Source: Candidatus Eisenbergiella stercoravium (GTDB taxonomy: Bacteria; Bacillota; Clostridia; Lachnospirales; Lachnospiraceae). From it: 64,000 nucleotides of DNA. The notes under the pieces are model-generated. The model did not search any database. It saw nothing but the letters and a program-made list of their open reading frames with translations, and was not told the DNA's origin. Below are positions 1-8,108 of the stretch, in pieces (the first letter of the stretch is position 1; each line of letters begins with the position of its first letter). The DNA is taken from NCBI GenBank assembly GCA_019113175.1, contig DXHY01000070.1:58685-122684 (forward strand), in the 5' to 3' direction. A program made the position numbers and the translations under genes.

Positions 1-4
1 ACTC

Positions 5-937
5 TTGATCCGAAAATTCATATCCATGATCGTCACCATTCTGGCGGTGGCATTTCTGGTTTTTCTGGCTTTCGATGTGATTCCGGGGGATCCGGCCACA
101 GCGCAGCTGGGAACGCAGGCCACACCGGAACGGGTGGAGGCGCTGCGGGAGGAGATGGGGTTAAACCGTCCCTTCCCCGTGCGTTTCGGAGAGTGGCTGC
201 TTGATATGCTGAGGGGCAGTATGGGAACGTCCTACAGTTATGGAACGCCGGTTTCCTCTCTGGTGGGGGATAAGATTCCCATCACACTGACCCTGACGCT
301 CATGGCATTTTTGATCATGCTGGTCATCTCCATTCCGCTGGGCCTGTATACCGCAAGGCATGAGGGCGGGGCGGCGGATCACATCATCATGGCTGCAAAC
401 CAGGTGATCATGGCGGTGCCTCCCTTCTTTTCCGGCATCCTGATTACGCTCCTGTTCGGCCTGATCCTGCGCCTGTTCACGCCGGGCGGCTATGTTTCCT
501 ATACGCAGAGCATTCCCGGATTTGTGGGTTATCTGTTCTTTCCGGCTCTGGCCATTGCCCTTCCCAAGGCGGCCATGACCGTGAAGCTGTTAAGGAGCTG
601 CCTGAACGCGGAAAAGCGGCTGGACTACGCCAGAACCGCCTACAGCCGGGGAAACAGCACGAAGGAGGTCATGTACCGCCATCTTCTGAAGAACGCCATG
701 ATTCCGGTGATCACCTTCCTCGGCATGACGCTTTCCGACATGGTTGCCGGAAGCATTGTGATCGAACAGGTTTTCAACATTCCGGGACTGGGACGGATCC
801 TTCTGACCTCCATTTCCAACCGGGACTATCCGGTGGTGGAGGCGGTCATCGTACTGCTGGCGTTTCTGGTTATTTTCATCAATTTTGTTGTGGACTGTAT
901 CTATCGGAAGGTGGACCCAAGGGTCCGGGTGGAATAG
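5..937 (+). CDS. ABC peptide/nickel transporter permease (DppB/OppB type), 5' end at window edge
   Basis: Membrane permease of an ABC importer for oligopeptides or nickel-type ligands; forms the channel with the permease encoded just downstream. About 310 residues. The N-terminal membrane helix runs into the family motif IPGDPA near residue 27, further helices lie near 95-120, 130-155, 170-192, 235-255 and 280-300, and the cytoplasmic EAA loop (RTAYSRGNSTKEV) that docks on the ATPase is near residue 208. The first codon visible is a TTG only four bases from the window edge, so the true start may lie outside the window. It is the first visible gene of a unit with the second permease and two ATPases. 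No substrate-binding protein is in view; it would be expected upstream. The ligand cannot be told from sequence. Confidence 0.9.
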   Translation: MIRKFISMIVTILAVAFLVFLAFDVIPGDPATAQLGTQATPERVEALREEMGLNRPFPVRFGEWLLDMLRGSMGTSYSYGTPVSSLVGDKIPITLTLTLMAFLIMLVISIPLGLYTARHEGGAADHIIMAANQVIMAVPPFFSGILITLLFGLILRLFTPGGYVSYTQSIPGFVGYLFFPALAIALPKAAMTVKLLRSCLNAEKRLDYARTAYSRGNSTKEVMYRHLLKNAMIPVITFLGMTLSDMVAGSIVIEQVFNIPGLGRILLTSISNRDYPVVEAVIVLLAFLVIFINFVVDCIYRKVDPRVRVE

Positions 938-952
938 ACAGGGAAGAGTGCA

Positions 953-1759
953 ATGAAGAGAATGAAGAAAAAAAATTTCAATCTGATTTGCGGCGGAGCG
1001 CTCACCCTCTTTGTCCTTCTCTTTGTCGGGCTGGGCTTCTTCTGGACGCCCTGGGACCCGAACGCCATGGATGAGACGGCCCGCTTTGCAGGAATGAGTC
1101 TGGCTCATCCCTTTGGCTGTGACAATTTTGGAAGGGATCTTCTGAGCCGGGTGATGAAGGGCGGCGGTATGACGCTCGCCATCGCGGCGGCGACGGTTGC
1201 GGTCGGCACCTTTTTCGGCGTGCTGATCGGCGCGTTCACCGGATATTTCGGAGGCTGGCTGGACGAGGTGCTGATGCGCGTCAACGATGTGCTGTTTGCC
1301 TTTCCCAGCATTCTGCTGGCGCTGGTGTTCATCAGCGTTCTCGGATCAGGAAAGGGAAACGTGATTCTGGCGCTGGGCGTGGCGTTCATCCCCAGTTTTG
1401 CCAGGATTGTGCGCGGCGAATTCATCCGCTGCAAAAACATGGATTATGTAAAGCTGGCAAGGCTCGCCGGAGCGGGGAGTCTGCGCATCATGTTCGTCCA
1501 TATTCTGCCCAATACCATACAGGTTCTCCTGCCTGCGGTGATGATCGGCTTTAACAATGCGGTTCTGGCCGAGGCGGGCATGAGCTATCTGGGAATCGGT
1601 GTACAGCCGCCGGATTCCAGCCTGGGAAGGATGCTTTCGGAATCCCAGAGCTATCTGTTCACCTCGCCGGGCTCCGCCCTGTTCCCGGGCCTGTTCCTCG
1701 TGCTCATGGTGCTCGGCTTCACCCTGCTCGCGGACGGACTCAGGGAAAGGAACGCGTAG
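953..1759 (+). CDS. ABC peptide/nickel transporter permease (DppC/OppC type)
   Basis: Second membrane permease of the importer, 268 residues. It has the typical DppC layout: one N-terminal helix (about residues 8-30), the HPFGCDNFGRDLLSRV segment that marks this family near residue 52, four or five further helices and an EAA loop (KLARLAGAGSLRIMFVHIL) near residue 165. It starts 15 bases after the first permease, with a GGGAAGAG-type ribosome site. The two permeases together would form the heteromeric channel. Assignment to the DppC/OppC family is secure; substrate is not. Confidence 0.92.
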   Translation: MKRMKKKNFNLICGGALTLFVLLFVGLGFFWTPWDPNAMDETARFAGMSLAHPFGCDNFGRDLLSRVMKGGGMTLAIAAATVAVGTFFGVLIGAFTGYFGGWLDEVLMRVNDVLFAFPSILLALVFISVLGSGKGNVILALGVAFIPSFARIVRGEFIRCKNMDYVKLARLAGAGSLRIMFVHILPNTIQVLLPAVMIGFNNAVLAEAGMSYLGIGVQPPDSSLGRMLSESQSYLFTSPGSALFPGLFLVLMVLGFTLLADGLRERNA

Positions 1760-1786
1760 AATTTTAGAAGAAAGGAGACTTGGAAC

Positions 1787-2608
1787 ATGCTGGATGTGAT
1801 TGATCTGAATCTGGTATTTTCCGATCATCTGATCCCGGAAACGGTGGTGCATCATCTGAACCTGCATATGGACGAGGGAGATCTGGTGGGACTGGTCGGA
1901 GAGTCCGGCTCCGGAAAATCCATGACGGCTCTGGCCATCGCAGGACTCCTTTCGAGGCATGACATGAAAAAAACGGGAAAGATCCTGTTTCGGGGAACGG
2001 ATCTTTTAACCTGTCCTAGGGCGCAGCTGCGCGCCCTCCAGGGGGACGAGATCGGAATCGTGTTTCAGGAGCCGCAGACTTCTTTGAATCCGGTGTACCG
2101 GGTGGGATGGCAGGTGGAGGAAAGCCTGCGCATTCACAGGCCGGAGATGACCCCGGCAGAGCGAAAGGAGCAGGCGCTTCAGATGCTTCAGGCGGTGGAA
2201 CTTCCCGACCCGGAACGGATTTATGAATCCTATCCCCATCAGCTCTCCGGCGGCCAGCGTCAGCGTGTCATGATCGCAGCGGCCATGATCTGTTCCCCCT
2301 CCCTTCTGATTGCGGACGAGCCGACCACGGCGCTGGACGTGACGGTTCAGCTTTCCATCGTGAAGCTTCTGGCAAGGCTTGCCCGGGAAAAGAAGACGGC
2401 AATCCTGTTCATTTCTCATGATCTGAGTCTGGTAAAACGGCTGTGTGAGAGGATCGTGGTAATGAAGGACGGAAGAGTGGTGGAGGAAGGAGATACGGCT
2501 CAGATTTATGACCATCCGAAGGAGGAATACACCAGAAGGCTGATCGCCTCGATTCCGAAAATCAAAAGAAAGAGATGCGTCCCGGACGGAAAGGAGGGCG
2601 TGGAATGA
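1787..2608 (+). CDS. ABC transporter ATPase (DppD/OppD type)
   Basis: Cytoplasmic ATPase that powers the importer, 273 residues. All nucleotide-binding motifs are intact: Walker A GESGSGKS (residues 38-45), a Q-loop in VFQEPQTSLNP, the signature LSGGQRQRV, Walker B LLIADEPTTALDV and the switch histidine in ISHDLS. The C-terminal segment after the H-loop matches the OppD/DppD oligopeptide domain, although the usual cysteine cluster of 4Fe-4S versions is absent. The stop overlaps the next ATPase start in an ATGA, a sign of translational coupling. Confidence 0.93.
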   Translation: MLDVIDLNLVFSDHLIPETVVHHLNLHMDEGDLVGLVGESGSGKSMTALAIAGLLSRHDMKKTGKILFRGTDLLTCPRAQLRALQGDEIGIVFQEPQTSLNPVYRVGWQVEESLRIHRPEMTPAERKEQALQMLQAVELPDPERIYESYPHQLSGGQRQRVMIAAAMICSPSLLIADEPTTALDVTVQLSIVKLLARLAREKKTAILFISHDLSLVKRLCERIVVMKDGRVVEEGDTAQIYDHPKEEYTRRLIASIPKIKRKRCVPDGKEGVE

Positions 2609-3450
2609 GGCAGACGGCGGAGAAGATTTTTCAGGAGACCTGTATTTCAGAAAAAAATATTCTTGAAGTGGAAAACCTGTGTGTTTCCTATGAACGTCAG
2701 AAGAGCGGACTGTTTGAAAAGAAAGAAAAAATGCAGGTTCTGCATGACGTTTCCTTTTTCATCCGCAAGGGCGAGGTGCTGGGACTGGTGGGTGAAAGCG
2801 GCTGTGGAAAATCCACCCTTTCACGGGCGATTCTCGGACTGCTTCCGGATTATGAGGGAACAATCCGCTGTGCAGCCGGAATGCCTCAGATGGTGTTTCA
2901 GGATCCTTACAGTTCGCTGAATCCGGCGAAGAAAGTGGGATGGATTCTGGAGGAGCCTCTCCGGCTCAACAGAAGGCGTTTCGGAAAAGGACAGGGAACA
3001 GATTTAAACCGTGCGGATGTCCGCAGACAGAAGGTTCTGTCCATGCTGGAGCGGGTGGGACTGGAAGAAAAAATAGCGGACCGTTTTCCCAGGCAGCTTT
3101 CCGGCGGCCAGCGTCAGCGCGTCTGCATCGCGGAAAGCCTGATGCTGGAGCCGGAGCTTCTCATCGCTGATGAGCCTGTTTCCGCCCTGGATGTGACCAT
3201 TCAGGCGCAGATTGTCGAGCTTCTGATCCGGCTTCAGAAGGAAATGGGCCTTGCCATCCTGTTCATTTCCCATGACATGAGGGTGGTTTACCAGCTCTGC
3301 CAGCGGGTAATGGTCATGAAGGACGGATGCATTGTGGAGAGCGGGGATGTGGATGAGGTGTACTTTCATCCGCAGCACCCCTATACGAAGGAGCTGCTGG
3401 AGGCCGCCGGAATCGAGGATGAGACAGATCCGCACAGGAAAGGAGAATAA
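2605..3450 (+). CDS. ABC transporter ATPase (DppF/OppF type)
   Basis: Second ATPase of the importer, 281 residues from the chosen start. Walker A GESGCGKS, signature LSGGQRQRV, Walker B LLIADEPVSALDV and H-loop ISHDMR are intact. A longer reading from ATG 2575 exists, but ATG 2605 has AAGGAGGG a few bases upstream and overlaps the previous stop as ATGA, so it is preferred. It lies only three bases before the YqeG-type gene, so transporter and shikimate genes probably share one transcript. Confidence 0.92.
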   Translation: MRQTAEKIFQETCISEKNILEVENLCVSYERQKSGLFEKKEKMQVLHDVSFFIRKGEVLGLVGESGCGKSTLSRAILGLLPDYEGTIRCAAGMPQMVFQDPYSSLNPAKKVGWILEEPLRLNRRRFGKGQGTDLNRADVRRQKVLSMLERVGLEEKIADRFPRQLSGGQRQRVCIAESLMLEPELLIADEPVSALDVTIQAQIVELLIRLQKEMGLAILFISHDMRVVYQLCQRVMVMKDGCIVESGDVDEVYFHPQHPYTKELLEAAGIEDETDPHRKGE

Positions 3451-3453
3451 GGG

Positions 3454-3975
3454 ATGCTGCAGAAATTCTACCCTGACGAATATGAGGAAAGCGCTTACGG
3501 GCTGGACTATGAAGGCCTGTATGGGCAGGGATATAGGGGTATCATTTTTGATATTGACAACACCCTTGTTCCCCACGGCGCTCCGGCGGACGCGGAGAGC
3601 ATCGCCCTTTTCAAACGGCTGCGTGGACTGGGGTATTCCTGCGTTCTTCTCTCCAACAACAAGGAACCCCGGGTGAAATCCTTTGCCGACGAGGTGGGGG
3701 CGCTTTATATTTATAAGGCGGGAAAACCCTCGCCTGCGGGCTATCGAAGGGCGATGGAACGGATGGGAACGAACCGGACGAACACTCTGTTTGTTGGGGA
3801 TCAGCTTTTTACGGATATCTGGGGAGCAAAAAATGCGGGAATCCGCAGCATTCTGGTAAAGCCCATCAACCCGAAGGAGGAAATCCAGATCGTTCTGAAG
3901 CGGTATCTGGAACGGATCGTTCTTTATTTTTACCGGAAGAAAGTTTCGGCTGAAGGAAAGGAAGGCGGAGCATGA
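3454..3975 (+). CDS. YqeG family HAD-IIIA phosphatase
   Basis: Predicted cytoplasmic HAD-superfamily phosphatase, 173 residues. The HAD motifs can be read in order: motif I DIDNTLV (catalytic aspartates of DxDxT) near residue 34, motif II LLSNN near residue 67, a conserved lysine in AGKPSP, and motif III GDQLFTDIWGAK near residue 115. The YqeG family often sits next to aroE in Firmicutes, as here: its last four bases overlap the aroE start (ATGA). Its physiological substrate is not known to me. Confidence 0.9.
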   Translation: MLQKFYPDEYEESAYGLDYEGLYGQGYRGIIFDIDNTLVPHGAPADAESIALFKRLRGLGYSCVLLSNNKEPRVKSFADEVGALYIYKAGKPSPAGYRRAMERMGTNRTNTLFVGDQLFTDIWGAKNAGIRSILVKPINPKEEIQIVLKRYLERIVLYFYRKKVSAEGKEGGA

Positions 3976-4841
3976 TTGACGGAAAAACAGTGGTCTGCGG
4001 CCTGATCGGCGATCCGGTGGAGCATACGCTCTCCCCGGTCATCCATAATACGCTGGCGCAGGAAACGGGAAGAAATCTGGTTTATGTGCCTTTCTCTGTG
4101 AAGGCGGAGCAGGTGGAAGACGCCGTGCGGGGCGCGTGGGCCCTCTCCATCCGGGGACTGAACGTTACCGTTCCGCATAAGAGTGCGGTGATCCCGTACT
4201 TAAGCAGCGTGGAAAGGGAAGCTGCTCTGATCGGAGCGGTAAATACACTGGTCCCGGAAGAAGGGGGCTACCGCGGCTATAATACGGATCTGACCGGACT
4301 TGGGCGCGCGCTTGCTTCGGACGGCGTAAAGCTTTCCGGAGAGCGGGTGATCCTGCTGGGAGCCGGAGGAGCGGCGCGGGCGGCGGCTTTCCTTTGCGCC
4401 CTGCGCGGAGCGCAGGAGGTATGGCTTCTGAACCGCACGCTGTCCCGGGCGCAGGAACTGGCGGATGAGGTAAACCGGGCCGCAGCACGCGCCTGTGTGA
4501 AGCCTCTGGCGCTTTCGAACTGGAGACAGATCCCGGAAGGCCGTTATCTGGCAATTCAGGGCACAAAAGTGGGGCTTGCTCCTGATTCAGACCGCGCTCC
4601 CATTGAGGAGGAAGGCTTCTACCGGCTGATCCATACGGGCTGTGACCTGGTTTACCGTCCCGCACGGACGAAGTTCATGCGTCTGGTGGAGGAAGCGGGC
4701 GGCAGGGCCTATAACGGGCTGAAGATGCTTCTGTATCAGGGCATAGAAGCTTATGAACTCTGGACGGGGGTATCGGTGACGGAGAGCCAGGCGGAAATCT
4801 GTTACAAATGGATGAAGAAGGAGCTGTTTCAGAATGAGTGA
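3972..4841 (+). CDS. aroE: Shikimate dehydrogenase
   Basis: Reduces 3-dehydroshikimate to shikimate with NADPH in aromatic amino acid synthesis. 289 residues. The N-terminal substrate domain has the GLIGDPVEHTLSPVIHN signature and NVTVPHK with the catalytic lysine; the paired aspartate is in NTDLTG. The nucleotide-binding loop is LLGAGGAARAA (about residues 122-132) followed by NRT, which favours NADP. The C-terminal helix YNGLKMLLYQGIEAYELW is typical. It overlaps yqeG by 4 bases and aroK by 8 bases. Confidence 0.95.
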   Translation: MIDGKTVVCGLIGDPVEHTLSPVIHNTLAQETGRNLVYVPFSVKAEQVEDAVRGAWALSIRGLNVTVPHKSAVIPYLSSVEREAALIGAVNTLVPEEGGYRGYNTDLTGLGRALASDGVKLSGERVILLGAGGAARAAAFLCALRGAQEVWLLNRTLSRAQELADEVNRAAARACVKPLALSNWRQIPEGRYLAIQGTKVGLAPDSDRAPIEEEGFYRLIHTGCDLVYRPARTKFMRLVEEAGGRAYNGLKMLLYQGIEAYELWTGVSVTESQAEICYKWMKKELFQNE

Positions 4842-5400
4842 GAGACAGGGGACGGCTGAGGGCCGCGGAAAGGTGATTTTTCTGACAGGATTTATGGGGA
4901 GCGGAAAAAGCACGGTGGGCAGGCGGCTGGCCCGGCGCCTGGACCTGCCCTTCACGGACACGGACAGCCGGATCGAGAAGGAGCAGAAAAAAAGAATTAC
5001 GGATATTTTTGCCGCAGAAGGCGAAGAGGCGTTCCGGCGCATGGAGACGCAGACCCTCCGATCTCTCGGAGAAGAAAACATCTGCCAGGTGGTTTCCACG
5101 GGGGGCGGGCTTCCGATGCGTGAGGAAAACAGACGAATCATGAAGGAAGCCGGAATGGTGGTGTTCCTGCGAGTCCGTCCGGAAACGGTATACAGGAGGC
5201 TTCGGGGAGATACCACCAGGCCGCTCCTTCAGAAGGCGGATCCGGAGGCGGAGATCCGGAGGCTTCTTTCCGAACGAAATCCCCTATATGCAGCATCGGC
5301 GGATCTGATTGTGGATGTGGATGGAAAAAAGCCGGAGGAGCTGGCGGAGGAGATCGCAGCCGGACTTCTGGAAAAAAATGGAGGCGCAGCCCCGGCGTAA
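4834..5400 (+). CDS. aroK: Shikimate kinase
   Basis: Phosphorylates shikimate to shikimate-3-phosphate with ATP. 188 residues. P-loop GFMGSGKSTVGRRLA lies at about residues 19-33, the shikimate-binding aspartate in FTDTDSRIEKEQ, and the STGGG loop near residue 88; the LID arginine is in RPLLQ. The start ATG overlaps the aroE end by 8 bases. It sits between aroE and aroQ, so three steps of the pathway are coded together. Confidence 0.95.
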   Translation: MSERQGTAEGRGKVIFLTGFMGSGKSTVGRRLARRLDLPFTDTDSRIEKEQKKRITDIFAAEGEEAFRRMETQTLRSLGEENICQVVSTGGGLPMREENRRIMKEAGMVVFLRVRPETVYRRLRGDTTRPLLQKADPEAEIRRLLSERNPLYAASADLIVDVDGKKPEELAEEIAAGLLEKNGGAAPA

Positions 5401-5428
5401 AGCGCTTCGGCATGGAGGAAGATTGAAA

Positions 5429-5887
5429 ATGAAAATACTGGTTATTAACGGGCCAAACCTGAATTTCCTTGGAATTCGGGAGAAGGCCGTATACGGAACA
5501 CAGAATTATGATTACCTGCTTTCCCTGCTTCAGAATAAGGGAAGGGAGGCAGGATGCGAGGTGGAGACGTTCCAGAGCAACCACGAGGGAGCGATTATCG
5601 ACCGGATCCAGGAGGCGTATTTTGACGGGACGGACGGCATCGTCATCAATCCTGGCGCCTATACCCATTACAGCTATGCGATCCGGGACGCTCTCGCAAG
5701 CGTGCAGATGCCGAAGGTGGAGATTCATATTTCAGACATTACGGCAAGGGAGGAATTCCGGAAGGTTTCCGTGACGGCTCCGGCCTGCGACAGGCAGATA
5801 TACGGGCATGGTCTGGATGGCTATCTGGAGGCCATAGATTTTATCCTCGCAGGGAAAAAGGAGCGTCCTGACGGGGCAGAATATTAA
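5429..5887 (+). CDS. aroQ: 3-dehydroquinate dehydratase, type II
   Basis: Converts 3-dehydroquinate to 3-dehydroshikimate, the step before AroE. 152 residues, the normal size for a type II dodecameric enzyme. Recognisable are the N-terminal VINGPNLNFLGIREK with catalytic arginine, the active-site tyrosine in KAVYG, QSNHEGAIIDRI, INPGAYTHYSYAIRDAL and the REEFR stretch. ATG 5429 is chosen because it follows GGAGG by about 9 bases and begins the family N-terminus; longer readings overlap aroK. It is the last gene of the unit before efp. Confidence 0.93.
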   Translation: MKILVINGPNLNFLGIREKAVYGTQNYDYLLSLLQNKGREAGCEVETFQSNHEGAIIDRIQEAYFDGTDGIVINPGAYTHYSYAIRDALASVQMPKVEIHISDITAREEFRKVSVTAPACDRQIYGHGLDGYLEAIDFILAGKKERPDGAEY

Positions 5888-5926
5888 AAAGACGGGGGAC
5901 AGTTTTCCCTTTCTGTAAAAAAACAG

Positions 5927-5953
5927 TTGAAATATGAGAGTTTTTATTATAAA
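5927..5953 (+). promoter_or_regulatory. Weak candidate efp promoter
   Basis: TTGAAA at 5927-5932 and TATAAA at 5948-5953, separated by 15 bases and about 45 bases before the efp start. The spacing is short, so this is tentative. The surrounding stretch is A+T-rich and unlike the flanking genes. Confidence 0.35.
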
Positions 5954-5996
5954 CTGGTAAGGAATTAAACGAACAATTTCAGGAGGAAGATTTTTT

Positions 5997-6554
5997 ATGA
6001 TTTCTGCAGGCGATTTCAGAAATGGTGTTACGATCGAAGTAGATGGCAATATTTTTCAGATAATTGAGTTTCAGCATGTAAAGCCCGGAAAAGGCGCTGC
6101 GTTCGTCAGAACAAAGCTGAAGAACATCATTAACGGCGGTGTGGTCGAGAAGACGTTCCGCCCCACTGAGAAATTCCCGCAGGCACGTATTGATAGAAAG
6201 GATATGCAGTATCTTTACGCGGACGGAGATCTGTTCACGTTCATGGATACCGAAACCTATGACCAGATTTCCCTGAATAAGGATACAGTGGGCGATGCTC
6301 TCAAGTTTGTGAAGGAAAATGAGGTCTGCAAGGTATGTTCCCATAACGGCAGCGTGTTCGCGGTGGAGCCGCCCCTGTTCGTAGAGCTGGAGGTTACCGA
6401 TACCGAGCCCGGCTTCAAGGGAGATACGGCAACCGGAGCTTCCAAGCCCGCTACCGTTGAGACCGGTGCGGTTGTTTCCGTTCCGCTGTTCGTCAATCAG
6501 GGAGACAAGATCAAGATTGACACCAGAACGGGCGAATACCTCTCCAGAGTATAA
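5997..6554 (+). CDS. efp: Translation elongation factor P
   Basis: Binds near the ribosomal exit site and relieves stalling at polyproline stretches. 185 residues, full length: KOW-like domain I (residues 1-63) with the loop [14 protein letters not shown], whose K32 is the site modified in other bacteria, then two OB domains ending in the [11 protein letters not shown] signature. A strong AGGAGG precedes the ATG. It follows aroQ, a common placement in Firmicutes. Confidence 0.97.
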   Translation: MISAGDFRNGVTIEVDGNIFQIIEFQHVKPGKGAAFVRTKLKNIINGGVVEKTFRPTEKFPQARIDRKDMQYLYADGDLFTFMDTETYDQISLNKDTVGDALKFVKENEVCKVCSHNGSVFAVEPPLFVELEVTDTEPGFKGDTATGASKPATVETGAVVSVPLFVNQGDKIKIDTRTGEYLSRV

Positions 6555-6608
6555 GATACGGTCAGGCGGCGGAATGCCGCTGTAAAGATATTTTTTATAT
6601 CAGCCTAT

Positions 6609-6672
6609 AAGACAACGAGATTCCCATAATACTATCAGATGGATAGTGGGGAGTTTTGTTGTCTTTCTTTTT
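6609..6672 (+). terminator. Rho-independent terminator after efp
   Basis: AAGACAAC (6609-6616) pairs with GTTGTCTT (6658-6665), with an inner ACTATC/GATAGT stem, followed by a T-rich run to 6672. A longer in-frame extension of the next gene begins inside this structure, which argues for the later start at 6812. Confidence 0.75.
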
Positions 6673-6811
6673 TTCCTGTCTGTTTAAAATCTGCTGTCAC
6701 ATCATTTATACATATCAGTCCGGAGATCCCCAGAACGAGAGGGCCTCCGCACATATTCAGGAAAACCTGATTCTGTTATCACATCTGAAAAAGGAAAAGA
6801 GAGGAAAGTTT

Positions 6812-7777
6812 ATGAGTTTGGAACAGTTTGTAAATAAGGTAAAAAACGCGGTCTGCGCATATTTTGGAGAGGAACTCCGGATTACGGTCCAGAAAATCAT
6901 GAAGAACAACGGGATTGAAATGACAGGACTGATTTTCATGGAAAAGGGGAGCGATATTGCTGCGACCATCTATCTGGACAGCTACTATGAAGAATATGAG
7001 GAGGGAATGCCCCTGGGTGAAGTCGTCAGAATGCTCATCCGGGCCTATGAGGAACACAGGCCGGCGGAGAAGCTGAATCTGGACTTTTTCCGGGATTATG
7101 AGCAGGTGCGCACCCGTCTTGCCTGCAGGCTGGTCAATCTGGAGAAAAACCGGGATCTGCTGGAGCAGGTGCCTCATCAGGTATGGCTGGATCTTGCTGT
7201 GGTGCCCTGCTGCATCCTGATGGGTGATGAGCTCGGCTGCGCCTGTATTCTGATCCGTTATGTCCATATGAGACGCTGGAATGTCGGCGAAGAAGAGCTG
7301 CTGGCGGAAGCACGGGCAAACATGCAGCAGATTCTCAGGCCGGAATGCGTGCCGATGAAGAATTTTCTCTATGAAATGATGCGCCATGCGGTGGCACAGC
7401 AGCTTCCTGAAGCGGAACCGGGAAAGGAGGCGGAGCAGGAGGAACTGCTTGATAAGGTTGCCGGTCTGCTGGTCAGCCGGCGGGAAGCCGACGGAAAGGA
7501 GATGTTTATCCTTTCCAACACCCAGCATTTTTATGGAGCCGCAGTGCTTCTATATCCGGACGTTCTGAAGCTTCTTGTCGGAAATAAAAGGGGATTTTTC
7601 ATCCTGCCCAGCTCTGTCCATGAGGTCCTGCTGCTCGCGGACACAGGAGGGGAAAGACGTTTTGATCTGTATCAGATGGTGAATGAAGTGAATGAACGGA
7701 ATGTTCCGCCGGAGGAATTTCTGTCGGACAGCGTCTATTATTTTGACAGGAAGGAGGGCAGGGTCCGAATCCTTTGA
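6812..7777 (+). CDS. DUF5688-like protein of unknown function
   Basis: 321 residues, predicted cytoplasmic: no signal peptide and no convincing membrane helix. The N-terminus (SLEQFVNKVKNAV...) and the middle motif NFLYEMM followed by LSNTQHFYGAAVLLYPDVL resemble proteins grouped as DUF5688, common in Lachnospiraceae; this comes from memory, not from a search. ATG 6812 follows GAGGAAAG; the upstream in-frame extension runs through the efp terminator and is rejected. It appears monocistronic. Function unknown. Confidence 0.8.
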   Translation: MSLEQFVNKVKNAVCAYFGEELRITVQKIMKNNGIEMTGLIFMEKGSDIAATIYLDSYYEEYEEGMPLGEVVRMLIRAYEEHRPAEKLNLDFFRDYEQVRTRLACRLVNLEKNRDLLEQVPHQVWLDLAVVPCCILMGDELGCACILIRYVHMRRWNVGEEELLAEARANMQQILRPECVPMKNFLYEMMRHAVAQQLPEAEPGKEAEQEELLDKVAGLLVSRREADGKEMFILSNTQHFYGAAVLLYPDVLKLLVGNKRGFFILPSSVHEVLLLADTGGERRFDLYQMVNEVNERNVPPEEFLSDSVYYFDRKEGRVRIL

Positions 7778-7805
7778 ACGAAAAAAAGAATGTAACGAAA
7801 AGATG

Positions 7806-7848
7806 AAGTTTTTCTTAATTCCCAAAAAGTTTTTCTTAATTCCCAAAA
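7806..7848. repeat. Two tandem copies of a 21-bp repeat
   Basis: The unit AAGTTTTTCTTAATTCCCAA occurs twice in direct tandem with a 21-base period, starting at 7806 and 7827. It lies between the DUF5688-like gene and tRNA-Arg. The rest of the stretch 7778-7979 is A+T-rich; no gene is seen in it. Confidence 0.85.
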
Positions 7849-7979
7849 AGGCGCTGGACATCGGGAGAAAGTTGTGCTATTATATGAAACTGTGATGCGC
7901 ATGAAATAAATGTAATAAAGTTGTAATATTTTTGTGAGTGTTTCATGTGCGGCAAAATTATAATAAGCTTCACAGCTTT

Positions 7980-8051
7980 GCACCCGTAGTCTAATGGATA
8001 GAACGGAGGCCTCCGACGCCTTTAATGCAGGTTCGATTCCTGTCGGGTGCA
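7980..8051 (+). tRNA. tRNA-Arg (anticodon CCG)
   Basis: Complete cloverleaf of 72 bases. The acceptor stem GCACCCG pairs with CGGGTGC, followed by discriminator A. The anticodon stem GAGGC/GCCTT encloses the loop CTCCGAC with anticodon CCG at 8013-8015, reading CGG arginine codons. The T arm is GCAGG-TTCGATT-CCTGT. The 3' CCA is not encoded. Confidence 0.95.
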
Positions 8052-8108
8052 TTTTTGCTATTTCCCGGGAACTTTTCATGTGTTTCAGAAGAAAAGAGGG
8101 TGTCATAA

